Below, piece after piece: positions 55,350 to 62,963 of a stretch of 64,000 bases of DNA (position 1 is the stretch's first letter; the number at the start of each line of letters is the position of its first letter). Origin of the DNA: Bog-950 sp046329535 (GTDB lineage Bacteria > Bacteroidota > Bacteroidia > Chitinophagales > LD1); contig JAXLUN010000002.1 in NCBI GenBank assembly GCA_046329535.1, forward strand, positions 186,001 through 250,000, given 5' to 3'. Under the pieces are notes generated by a model. The model was not told where the DNA came from. It searched no databases and was given only the letters and a program-made list of their open reading frames with translations. The translations under genes were made by a program, and so were the position numbers.

Positions 55350-55940
55350 ATGACACATCTCCCCGAAACCGCATTCAGAAAACTGATTGAACGGTTTGTG
55401 AAATTAACCGATGAGGAATGGAACCTCATGCTGCCGTATCTACAAGAAAAAGTGATTCGCAAAAACGAGTTTATGATTCGCGAAGGGCAGAGGGGGAAAG
55501 AACTGGGTTATATAACCGAAGGAGTTATGCGACATTTTTATACCTGCCACGGAGAGGAAAAGACTACTTATTTTTATTTCGAAAACAGTTTGACAGGCCC
55601 TTATATGAGTTGTGTTACCGGTCAGCCATCGCAACTCAGCATAGAAGCACTTTCAGATACGCGGTTACTTGTGTTTCCATATATAGCCATGCAGCAGTTG
55701 TATCAGCAGAGCCATACCTGGGAGAAATTCGGGCGGGTGCTGGCTGAGTATTTAGCCATGGGGCTGGAAGAGCGTATGGTAGGGCTGCTTACACTTAGCC
55801 CCGAAGAGCGTTACCTGCAATTGTTACAAAGCAACAAGCAAAAAATTATTGAGCGCATACCACAGCATTTAATTGCCAATTATCTCGGTATTACTCCGGT
55901 TAGCTTAAGCCGCATTCGTAACCGCGTGCATAAAAAATAA
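55350..55940 (+). CDS. Crp/Fnr-family transcriptional regulator
   Basis: 196 residues. A cyclic-nucleotide-binding-like domain (~15-125: NEFMIREGQRGKELGYITEGVMRHFY) and a C-terminal helix-turn-helix (LIANYLGITPVSLSRIRNR). The usual arginine-and-glutamate phosphate-binding pocket is not clear, so cAMP binding is doubtful, as is common for Bacteroidota members of this family. It lies 26 bp after the histidine kinase gene. The following gene was a DUF4260 membrane protein that is now broken, and a fragment of a second copy of this regulator lies at 61444-61620. Confidence 0.9.
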   Translation: MTHLPETAFRKLIERFVKLTDEEWNLMLPYLQEKVIRKNEFMIREGQRGKELGYITEGVMRHFYTCHGEEKTTYFYFENSLTGPYMSCVTGQPSQLSIEALSDTRLLVFPYIAMQQLYQQSHTWEKFGRVLAEYLAMGLEERMVGLLTLSPEERYLQLLQSNKQKIIERIPQHLIANYLGITPVSLSRIRNRVHKK

Positions 55941-55961
55941 GCCCCCGCGTTTTATTATCTA

Positions 55962-56000
55962 TTGTTAATGCACAGGAGCTGCCCCTGCTCCATGTTTGCA
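55962..56000 (+). promoter_or_regulatory. Conserved element upstream of the DUF4260 pseudogene
   Basis: TTGTTAATG (55962-55970) and TTTGCA (55995-56000) recur with the same 24-base gap upstream of the intact DUF4260 gene (61643-61681). An upstream TTTATTATC is also shared. TTTGCA with a preceding CATG fits part of a -7 box, so this may be a promoter plus an operator of the adjacent Crp/Fnr regulator. Confidence 0.5.
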
Positions 56001-56026
56001 TTACAAAAACAAAAAAAAATATCCAG

Positions 56027-56383
56027 ATGAAAAATGTAATCGCACTCGAAGAAATCTCCATGTTGGCACTAACAGTTACCGGCATGTATTATCAACCGCT
56101 GCGCATTAACTGGTGGGTTTGGCCTATTCTGTTTCTGCTGCCCGACTAAGGAATGATTGGCTATGCCATCAATACAGAAATAGATGCAATAACTTACAAC
56201 CTCACCCATCACAAAATGATTGCTTTAGCTGTATTTGGTATTGGCTTTTTTACAGGCAACCAATATTTAATGTTAGCAGGTATTATTCTCTTCAGCCATT
56301 CATCGTTCGACAGAATGCTGGGCTACGGATTAAAAATGCCCGACAACTTTAAGCACACGCATTTGGGTTTGATAGGCGGATAG
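56027..56383 (+). pseudogene. DUF4260 membrane protein, copy A, with internal stop
   Basis: The frame from the ATG at 56027 reads 40 residues, ending in WPILFLLPD, and then meets TAA at 56147-56149. It continues in the same frame to 56383 (GMIGYAINTEIDAITYNLTHHKM...NFKHTHLGLIGG). The intact second copy at 61700 has leucine at the stop position (PDLGMLGY), so a single T-to-A change (TTA to TAA) would explain the break. The product would be a four-helix membrane protein of the DUF4260 family. All other family residues look intact, so the loss is recent, or the stop is a sequencing error. Confidence 0.85.
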
Positions 56384-56391
56384 GCGGTTTA

Positions 56392-56401
56392 CCCCCCCCC
56401 C
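56392..56401 (+). repeat. Run of ten C bases
   Basis: A (C)10 homopolymer just after the broken DUF4260 gene. In the gene-poor stretch 56384-56687 it is the only striking tract apart from the coiled-coil remnant at 56469-56597. Homopolymers of this length can slip, but no frame is seen to depend on it. Confidence 0.8.
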
Positions 56402-56468
56402 TCCAGGCTCAAATCTTTATCGCCAACCGTAACCTACAAACCTGCGACCCTGAAGAGGATCGAACTGC

Positions 56469-56597
56469 TCATAACTTCTTTAACAGCAAATCAATCCGGT
56501 AGCTTAGCTTTTCGTTTTCTGTTTGCAGTTGTTGTCTTGCTTGCACTTGTTCCGCCTGTTGAGTAGTGCTATCGGGGTGGCCTACAAATTCGGGCGT
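56469..56597 (-). pseudogene. Orphan C-terminal coiled-coil fragment
   Basis: The minus strand reads 42 codons, TPEFVGHPDSTTQQAE... to YRIDLLLKKL and a TGA at 56469-56471, directly preceded by an in-frame stop. It is highly acidic/basic with a heptad-like pattern (ENEKLSYRI), and looks like the tail of a conserved protein whose rest is lost. The source family was not recognised; it may also be chance. Confidence 0.4.
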
Positions 56598-56687
56598 TCA
56601 GCTCTGAGGTAAACCTTCCTCACAAAAAAAGAAGGCATATACAGGTTATGTCACTTTACTGAAACAATATGTGCTTGCTTTCACCCG

Positions 56688-58169
56688 TCACCGCAGTTTC
56701 TTCTGCTTTAACTCGGCACTTACCCACTCCATATAATCGGCAAAGAGGAAAAAGGGAATATGGTAGGGGTCGTGTTGCAATTGATTCAGGGTGGTATAAA
56801 GCTCCTGAATATTCTTGCGCATTTTTTCTATGGTGCCGCTGGCTTTGGCAAAACGCAAAATGGCGCGCTCGGGGGTGTAGAGTTTCTCCTGCTTCAATAA
56901 ACTTTTGTAAATAGAGCGTGCAGCGCTGTAAACCAGGCTGGGGTTATCGAGTTGGCTATAGCAGAGCAAGTGCAGAAACCGGTAAGCCAGCAAAATAGAT
57001 TCGCGCATTTCTTTTTCAAAGGGCCGCATAAGATTTAAGTAGTCGAGTGCTTTTTCAGGTAAATGATGCAGGTAATACAATCGCGCACCCATCAGCAAAT
57101 TAATGTAACCAAGCGGGGCATGGTACCAAGTTTCTTTTCGCTTCATCCATTGTTGCAGCTCTTCTATGCCTTTGCTGTAAGTTTTATTAAAAATATGCAG
57201 CACCAGTTCGGCATACATGAGCTTAGCCTGAATTTTTTGCGCCACTGCATGTTGTTTGGCATAAGGCAGTAAATCGCGCAGTTCTTTCAGCAGCGGCAGC
57301 ATGGCTTTTTCGTTACGCGAACGAATACAATCGCTAATGGTACTATCGAGCAGATAAAAAGCCAGCACGTAATGGCCGCTCAGTTTAAATCTGCTGCGAA
57401 ATTCTTTTAGTGCCTTCAGCCCTTCGTTAACAGCGGCATCGCTGCCCAACACCATATTGGTAAGGTCAACCTTTAGGGGGGCAAACATGATAAACACCTG
57501 ATTGCTTACATCGGTATAAGGTATTTGCCAAACAGGGCTGCGGTAAATGTTTTCGTATCGCTGCAGGTGGGCCGTCTCGCGTGGTTCACCAATGCTGTGG
57601 GCCAGTTCGTATATGCGGTTGTTCATCCGCATTATCTCCAGAAAAAGCAAATTTTCCTGCGCTGTTTTTGTTCGCTCGTTTAATATCTGCAGGCGAGCCT
57701 CGTAATCAGGTTTGCTTTGTTGTTTACTGGCAGTTATAATACTTTTTAGTTCGAGCCCACGCGTTAGCAACCCGAAACTGTTTCCGTTTTGCAGGCGCAC
57801 TAGCAAAGGTGTTAAATACTTTTCGGCAATTTCGAAAAGCCCTTTATTCACTAATGTTTCCACTAAAATCATCTCTTTGAGTAGCCCTAAATTAGCCCCC
57901 GAGGGCGAGGAATGACTTACCAGTGCTTTGCAAATAAAATGGAAGATGTAGTCGTTGGCTTCCGATAAACTCATGCCGGTTATATCAGCACTTAGTTTTT
58001 TCTTCAATTTTATGGGATCAAATTCTTTTTGCTTATTGATAATACGAATAGCATTGGTGTAGCGTGTGCGCGCTTTGCCTCCGAGCGCATCTGCCAGTAT
58101 GCTTACGTGTTTTTTTTCGGCCTTATCGAGCGAGTGAACCAGTTGGTAAAGTTGTTTAAGTGTTGCCAT
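56688..58169 (-). CDS. Helical-repeat (TPR-like) protein, copy 3
   Basis: 493 residues from the ATG at 58169; the three extra upstream codons need a TTG and are less likely. All-helical, soluble, no signal peptide. It aligns over its full visible length with the protein at the left edge: SLSEANDYIFHFICKA versus SLTEANNYVYDFICKN, GEPRE, APLGYINLLMGARLYYL, EKALDYLNLM, YRFLHLLCY, KLYTPERAIL and the closing DYMEW. The gene is divergent from the SBBP T9SS protein gene, with 113 bp between starts that include a 48-bp near-palindrome. The paired layout repeats that seen at 0-4.7 kb and 10.5-15.3 kb. A helical scaffold or regulator for its T9SS partner is inference. Confidence 0.8.
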   Translation of the reverse strand: MATLKQLYQLVHSLDKAEKKHVSILADALGGKARTRYTNAIRIINKQKEFDPIKLKKKLSADITGMSLSEANDYIFHFICKALVSHSSPSGANLGLLKEMILVETLVNKGLFEIAEKYLTPLLVRLQNGNSFGLLTRGLELKSIITASKQQSKPDYEARLQILNERTKTAQENLLFLEIMRMNNRIYELAHSIGEPRETAHLQRYENIYRSPVWQIPYTDVSNQVFIMFAPLKVDLTNMVLGSDAAVNEGLKALKEFRSRFKLSGHYVLAFYLLDSTISDCIRSRNEKAMLPLLKELRDLLPYAKQHAVAQKIQAKLMYAELVLHIFNKTYSKGIEELQQWMKRKETWYHAPLGYINLLMGARLYYLHHLPEKALDYLNLMRPFEKEMRESILLAYRFLHLLCYSQLDNPSLVYSAARSIYKSLLKQEKLYTPERAILRFAKASGTIEKMRKNIQELYTTLNQLQHDPYHIPFFLFADYMEWVSAELKQKKLR

Positions 58170-58194
58170 ATCCTGCAATCATAACATCAATTTC

Positions 58195-58242
58195 AGGTTT
58201 TGGCAAACCCAATTTATGCATAAAATGGGTTAGCCAAAACCT
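58195..58242. promoter_or_regulatory. 48-bp near-perfect palindrome between divergent genes
   Basis: Arms 58195-58218 and 58219-58242 match at 22 of 24 pairs; the mismatches are A-A pairs at 58205/58232 and 58212/58225. The centre TTTATGCATAAA is fully symmetric, with AACCCA/TGGGTT and AGGTTTTGGC/GCCAAAACCT further out. It lies 26 bases from the helical-repeat start and 40 bases from the T9SS gene start, just upstream of a TATTTCG box. There is no loop, so a DNA operator is more likely than a terminator. Confidence 0.7.
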
Positions 58243-58282
58243 GTATGCGCATCGTATTTCGCATAAACAAAAACGAGTTACC

Positions 58283-60886
58283 ATGAAACAAAATCTATTC
58301 TTCCTTCTTGTGCTTTGCATGTATTGCAAGTTTTCATTAGCCGCTATCGGCCCTCAGTACAACTGGGGAACAAACTTTGGCGGCACCTCCGGCAACGAAT
58401 CGGTATATGCTGTAAAAGCAGATGCCTACGGAAATGTATACGTAACCGGAAAATTTTCGGGAACCAGCATTGATTTCGATTTCGGTGCAGGCACTACAAC
58501 GCTTTCATCGAACGGTACTAGTAGCGATATTTTTCTGGCCAAGTACAATGCACAAGGTCAGCTACTGTGGGCCAAAGCTATGGGCGGCTCCGGTAACGAT
58601 GAAGGGAATGCCATAGCTATAGACCTGAGTGGCAACATCTGGATTGCCGGAACATTTTACGGCACTGCCGATTTAAATCCATCGGGCACTACCAACAATA
58701 TCTACGCTAACAACGCAGCTGACACCGATATTTTTCTGGCCAAGTACGATACCAGCGGAAACTACCTGTGGGCAGGCGAACTAAACGGCTCTTCGCTATA
58801 CGACAAGGTTTCGGCCATTGCCGTAAGCCCTGCTAACGGCAGCATATTTATAATTGGAACTTTCACAGGCAACTTAGATGTAAGCCCGGGCCCTTTGAAC
58901 GTTATTATCAATACACCGGGCAGCGAGGATATATTTGTAGCTAACTACAGCACCAGCGGAGCGTATCAAGGTAACATAAAGCTTGGCGGAACCGGTACCG
59001 ACAGAGGAACCGGGATTGCGATTGATGCTGCATCGAATATTTATATAAGCGGACAAATTACGGGTGCCGTAGATTTTGATTTCGGCAGCGGAAACTCTAA
59101 CACTACCGCATCCGGTGCCGATGCTTTTGTAGCAAAATATTCAGCTTCTTATGCGCTACAGTTTGTCAATGTTTTTGGCGGAGCCCTTTCGTTTGATATG
59201 GGCTATTCGGTAGCTGTAGATAACAGTGGCAACGTTTATACATCAGGATGTTTTTCTGGCACTGCCGATGCCGACCCGGGAAGCGGGACAGTAAATGTTT
59301 TTACAAGCAATGGAGGAACGACCTACGGGTATGTAATAAAGTATAATTCAGCAGGTACTTACCAATGGGTTTACACGGTACGCAGTACCGATGCATTGGT
59401 ACCTTCAATAGCTCTTGATGCAGCAGGCGATTTGTATATAGCCAGCAAAGGAGCCGGGCAGTTTGATGCTGATAATAGCACAGGTGCATACGTTATCAAC
59501 GCAGGAGGTGCCGAAAGCCCTGTGCTGATTAAGTTGACAAGTGCCGGTGCGTTGGCTTGGGCTACGGCCTTAACCTGCAACGACTATGGCATATCAAATA
59601 GTGTAACAGTTAGCAGTTCGGGCAGTGTAATAGTAGGTGGAAGTTTTATGGGTACTGCCGATTTTGATTTTTCGCCTAACGAAAACCTGAAAACTTCATT
59701 GTCTAACGACAATGATTGTTTCATAGCTCAATATAGCAGCTGTAACTTTCCGGTAGCGCCTGCTTTGTCTGACGAAAGCATTTGTACCGGTGAATCAATA
59801 GCTTTGAATATTCCGGCTACAAGCACCGGCAGTTGGTACACTACTGCAACAGGCAACACCTATGCGGGCGCTAATGGATTTACTATTACACCCAACTCAG
59901 TGATTACTTACTACGCGCAAGACAGCAACGCTTGTGGCAGCAGCCCCCGCACCATCAAAACAATAACAGTAAACACACCTCCGGTTGTGCAGGCATCAGC
60001 CGACCTCTCTGCTATATGCGAAGGAACCTCAGTAACGTTTACAGCAACCGGAGCCAATACCTATTCATGGAATAATTCGCAAACAGTTTCATCTTTTCAA
60101 ATAACGCCAACATTGGCCGATACACTTTTTACAGTAATAGGAACCTCCAACGGATGTACTGATACGGCCTCTGTTTCTGTTCAGGTAAATCTACTGCCTG
60201 TTTTAGCTCTGTCAGCCAGCAGCGATACAATTTGCATGGGCGAACAGGTTGCCATTTCAACAGGCAGTTCTCCCTCAAATACTTTCATATGGTCAACGGG
60301 TAGTAATGCTCCCTCTCTTCTTGAATCTCCTTCTGCTACTACTAGCTACTCGGTAACTGTAAGCACTTCATTTGGTTGTTCTGCTACAGATTCAATGAGT
60401 GTAGAAGTAAATACCGTAGATAACACTGTAACCAGCAATGTCAATGTGCTAACCGCACAGGCAACCTCAGCTACTTATCAATGGCTCGATTGCGCAACCA
60501 ACAGTCCTATTACCGGAGCTACCAACCAAACCTTTACAGCTACTGAAAACGGTAACTATAAAGTTCTTGTAACAGGCAGCAACGGTTGTTCTGCTACTTC
60601 TTCGTGTATTAGTGTTGTGGGGCTATCGGTAAATGAAGCGGTAACTGTTGGCTTTAGTATTTATCCAAACCCGGCACATAAAACTTTTACTGTAACTCTA
60701 AATCCCGAATTCAGAAAAGCAAACCCGGTTATCAGTATGTATAATTCTAACGGAGAAAAAATTATTTCTCAATCATTAAATGATATAAGCAATACAATTG
60801 ACTGCACCGGTTTTTCAACAGGTATTTACATGGTGTGCGTTAGCAACGGCCAAAAACAACTTACGCAAAGAATAGTAATAGAATAG
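58283..60886 (+). CDS. T9SS-secreted SBBP/Ig-like surface protein
   Basis: 867 residues from the ATG at 58283, which begins a signal peptide (MKQNLFFLLVLCMYCKFSLA). A 41-codon upstream extension would run through the palindrome and is rejected. Residues ~30-500 hold SBBP-type beta-propeller repeats (GNVYVTGKFSG, FLAKYNAQGQLLWAKAMGG and many similar blocks with D-F-D-F-G). Three or four Ig-like repeats (CTGESIALNIP, CEGTSVTFTAT, CMGEQVAIST) follow. The C-terminus from YPNPAHKTF to RIVIE is a type A T9SS domain. The architecture closely resembles the 1066-residue protein at 1287-4487, but with fewer Ig units. It is expected at the cell surface. A 15-bp-stem terminator follows. Confidence 0.92.
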   Translation: MKQNLFFLLVLCMYCKFSLAAIGPQYNWGTNFGGTSGNESVYAVKADAYGNVYVTGKFSGTSIDFDFGAGTTTLSSNGTSSDIFLAKYNAQGQLLWAKAMGGSGNDEGNAIAIDLSGNIWIAGTFYGTADLNPSGTTNNIYANNAADTDIFLAKYDTSGNYLWAGELNGSSLYDKVSAIAVSPANGSIFIIGTFTGNLDVSPGPLNVIINTPGSEDIFVANYSTSGAYQGNIKLGGTGTDRGTGIAIDAASNIYISGQITGAVDFDFGSGNSNTTASGADAFVAKYSASYALQFVNVFGGALSFDMGYSVAVDNSGNVYTSGCFSGTADADPGSGTVNVFTSNGGTTYGYVIKYNSAGTYQWVYTVRSTDALVPSIALDAAGDLYIASKGAGQFDADNSTGAYVINAGGAESPVLIKLTSAGALAWATALTCNDYGISNSVTVSSSGSVIVGGSFMGTADFDFSPNENLKTSLSNDNDCFIAQYSSCNFPVAPALSDESICTGESIALNIPATSTGSWYTTATGNTYAGANGFTITPNSVITYYAQDSNACGSSPRTIKTITVNTPPVVQASADLSAICEGTSVTFTATGANTYSWNNSQTVSSFQITPTLADTLFTVIGTSNGCTDTASVSVQVNLLPVLALSASSDTICMGEQVAISTGSSPSNTFIWSTGSNAPSLLESPSATTSYSVTVSTSFGCSATDSMSVEVNTVDNTVTSNVNVLTAQATSATYQWLDCATNSPITGATNQTFTATENGNYKVLVTGSNGCSATSSCISVVGLSVNEAVTVGFSIYPNPAHKTFTVTLNPEFRKANPVISMYNSNGEKIISQSLNDISNTIDCTGFSTGIYMVCVSNGQKQLTQRIVIE

Positions 60887-60903
60887 TAAGACGATAAAAG
60901 CAG

Positions 60904-60944
60904 AAAGGATAAAGTTTGGCCTTTAGAGTCAAACTTTATCCTTT
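60904..60944. terminator. Terminator after the SBBP T9SS gene
   Basis: AAAGGATAAAGTTTG (60904-60918) pairs perfectly with CAAACTTTATCCTTT (60930-60944) over an 11-base loop. The stem is long but AT-rich and ends in TTTT. It lies 17 bases after the stop. Confidence 0.8.
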
Positions 60945-61046
60945 TAAAAGTTCACACAGCTTACAATACTCTTCGGGTGATGCGCTATATACTTCTTTGT
61001 AAATCTTCTATTCTGCAGGCATCAACTCTTTCTATACATTTACTGT

Positions 61047-61415
61047 ATGGAACCCGAACAATTTATTGAAGCTTATAAAGACGCACTTGCTATACAGCAA
61101 TGGAAAAACGTGGCGCCTTTAATTCATAAAGATGCATGTGTTACCTTTTCGAATGGCGCAGTTCATAAAGGCATCAGCGAAACTCAACAAGCTTACAAAA
61201 GAAATTTTGCGCCTATTAAAAACGAAGACTACCTCATGAGCAACCTGCATTGGGTTTTACAAACCGATACGGTGGCCATTTATGTTTTCGATTTTAGCTG
61301 GCGGGGCACGCTTAACCAACAGCCCGTAAGCTGGACAGGCAAAGGGACTGGCATTCTTGTTTTAGAAGAAAGTAAATGGATGCTCATAGCAGAGCACTTA
61401 GGAAAAGCAGACTAA
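61047..61415 (+). CDS. SnoaL-like / NTF2-fold protein
   Basis: 122 residues. The size and strand order fit the small NTF2-like (SnoaL-like/DUF4440) cone fold: FIEAYKDALAIQQWKNVAPLIHKDACVTFSNG, a KGISETQQAYKRNFAPIK helix, and antiparallel strands ending WTGKGTGILVLEESKWMLIAEHLG. These proteins include small-molecule isomerases and many of unknown role. It is cytoplasmic. Its stop is only 28 bp before the start of the truncated Crp/Fnr fragment, so the gene may have been inserted where the front part of that regulator was lost. Confidence 0.8.
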   Translation: MEPEQFIEAYKDALAIQQWKNVAPLIHKDACVTFSNGAVHKGISETQQAYKRNFAPIKNEDYLMSNLHWVLQTDTVAIYVFDFSWRGTLNQQPVSWTGKGTGILVLEESKWMLIAEHLGKAD

Positions 61416-61443
61416 AAATCATCATCTTCAAACACGCCACCGA

Positions 61444-61620
61444 TTGGAGGAACGTATGGTAGGCCTGCTTACCCTGAGCCCCGAAGAAAGATATGAGCAG
61501 TTACTGCAAAGTAACAAGAAGAAAATAATAGAGCGCATACCGCAACATCTCATCGCCAACTATTTGGGTATAACACCGGTGAGCCTAAGCCGCATCCGCG
61601 CCCGCCTGCTCAAAAAGTAA
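61444..61620 (+). pseudogene. Crp/Fnr regulator, C-terminal fragment (copy B)
   Basis: 58 codons that align to the last third of the regulator at 55350-55940. The match runs from LEERMVGLLTLSPEERY through IERIPQHLIANYLGITPVSLSRIR to the stop, with about 85 percent of residues identical but many silent base changes. The sensor domain is missing, and only the end of the first part and the helix-turn-helix remain. No good start codon is seen other than an internal ATG. The following DUF4260 gene is intact, so this is the remains of a second Crp-DUF4260 module. Confidence 0.85.
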
Positions 61621-61642
61621 ACAAGTGTTGTTTTATTATCCT

Positions 61643-61681
61643 TTGTTAATGAATAGCCGTTCGGGAGGCAGCACCTTTGCA
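61643..61681 (+). promoter_or_regulatory. Conserved element upstream of the intact DUF4260 gene
   Basis: TTGTTAATG (61643-61651), a 24-base gap and TTTGCA (61676-61681) repeat the arrangement upstream of the broken copy. The gap sequences differ, so the two short blocks were kept by selection. The element lies 18 bases before the ATG. Confidence 0.5.
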
Positions 61682-61699
61682 TCATTAAATACTGCACAC

Positions 61700-62050
61700 A
61701 TGAAATACGCTATTCAAATCGAAGAAACAGCTTTTTTTATTCTGGCCTTACTGGCAATCTATTACCAACCACTGCAATTTTCATGGTGGGTCTGGATACT
61801 CCTGTTTTTACTGCCCGACCTGGGTATGTTGGGTTATTTCGTGAACGCTGAAATGGGTGCTCATACGTACAACCTGCTACATCATCGCGCGGTTGGTGCG
61901 GCTGTATGGCTGTTGGGCCTGTATACCCAACAGCCATACATCACCCTAACCGGCATAATTTTACTGGGCCACTCCTCTTTTGACCGGGCGCTGGGTTACG
62001 GCCTCAAATTTCCCGACAGCTTTAAGCATACGCACTTGGGCTGGTTATAA
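61700..62050 (+). CDS. DUF4260 family membrane protein, copy B
   Basis: 116 residues from the ATG at 61700. A 25-codon upstream extension would cover the conserved upstream element and is unlikely. Four hydrophobic segments are visible: AFFILALLAIYY, WWVWILLFLLPDLGMLGY, AVWLLGLYTQQPYITLTGIILLG and a short last part. The conserved tail SSFDRALGYGLKFPDSFKHTHLGW defines the DUF4260 family, small inner-membrane proteins of unknown function often beside a Crp/Fnr regulator in Bacteroidota. Here the regulator copy is only a fragment, so the Crp protein at 55350 may now control both copies. Confidence 0.88.
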   Translation: MKYAIQIEETAFFILALLAIYYQPLQFSWWVWILLFLLPDLGMLGYFVNAEMGAHTYNLLHHRAVGAAVWLLGLYTQQPYITLTGIILLGHSSFDRALGYGLKFPDSFKHTHLGWL

Positions 62051-62113
62051 AACAATGAGGTTTCATCATAACAGAAAATTTTTGTTGCTTGCAGCAACAT
62101 AAAACGGGCAACC

Positions 62114-62950
62114 ATGCATGAAGTTTTTGGCATTAAACATTTTGATGAAATAGGTGTAGTGAGCATTTTTTTGTTTTACAGCTTAGCCGAGTTGTTCATC
62201 GGCACCTTTCATCATTCAAAACGAAGTTGGCAAGACTATTTCACCGAACTACTCAGCTTTGCTCAGCTAACTGTACTGATACAGCCAGGTATTATTCTAA
62301 CAGTTCTTTTTTTAGCGCGACAGTTCTTTCCAGCCTATGAAAATTATCTGGCAGGTTTGGGTGCCGGCTGGCAACTGCTGATACTGCTGCTCACCGAAGA
62401 TTTTATACAATACTGGTGGCACCGGCTGGCCCATCATTCACCTGTACTTTGGAGGTTTCATCTGGTACATCACGCATCACCCGCCATGGGGGTGGGCACC
62501 AGTTGGCGTAATGCCGCATTGTACTATGCACTGATGCCCAACATCTGGTTAGCTGCCGTACTAATCTTTCTCGGGTTTATTAAAGTATATCTGGTTTACA
62601 CCGTAATCAAGCTGTTGATAGTCATGGGAGCCCACAGCGAGATACGCTGGGACCGTGTGCTGTACCGCTATAAAATACTGCATCCGCTGGCCTGGGTGGT
62701 AGAGCATACTATCTCTACACCTGCCACTCATTTTGCCCATCATGGTCTAAGTAATGAAGATGGCATCAGCCACAACAACGGAAACTTCGGCAATATGCTT
62801 TTTATCTGGGACCAGCTTTTCGGCACGGCTAAGTTTACCCGAAAATACCCCACCGAATTTGGTATAGAAAACGACCCGAAGGACCCTTGGTATGTTATGT
62901 TGTATTATCCGTTTGTCAAATCAAACAGGCAGGATAGTCAGTTGAAATAA
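62114..62950 (+). CDS. Sterol desaturase / fatty acid hydroxylase family membrane protein
   Basis: 278 residues with about four to five membrane helices. The di-iron histidine clusters are complete: WWHRLAHH (~105-112), HLVHHASPAM (~123-132) and the C-terminal HFAHHGLSNEDGISHNNGNFG (~208-228), followed by FIWDQLFGTA. These integral membrane oxygenases hydroxylate or desaturate lipids or carotenoids using O2. The exact lipid substrate cannot be read from the sequence; roles in ornithine lipid or carotenoid hydroxylation are known for relatives. It stands 63 bp after the DUF4260 gene on the same strand. Confidence 0.92.
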   Translation: MHEVFGIKHFDEIGVVSIFLFYSLAELFIGTFHHSKRSWQDYFTELLSFAQLTVLIQPGIILTVLFLARQFFPAYENYLAGLGAGWQLLILLLTEDFIQYWWHRLAHHSPVLWRFHLVHHASPAMGVGTSWRNAALYYALMPNIWLAAVLIFLGFIKVYLVYTVIKLLIVMGAHSEIRWDRVLYRYKILHPLAWVVEHTISTPATHFAHHGLSNEDGISHNNGNFGNMLFIWDQLFGTAKFTRKYPTEFGIENDPKDPWYVMLYYPFVKSNRQDSQLK

Positions 62951-62963
62951 AGCCGACAAACTA

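Noticed and set aside
62084..62098. Small GTTGCT/AGCAAC hairpin upstream of the sterol desaturase gene
   Set aside because: The stem is only six base pairs without a T tract; too weak to call a terminator or riboswitch.
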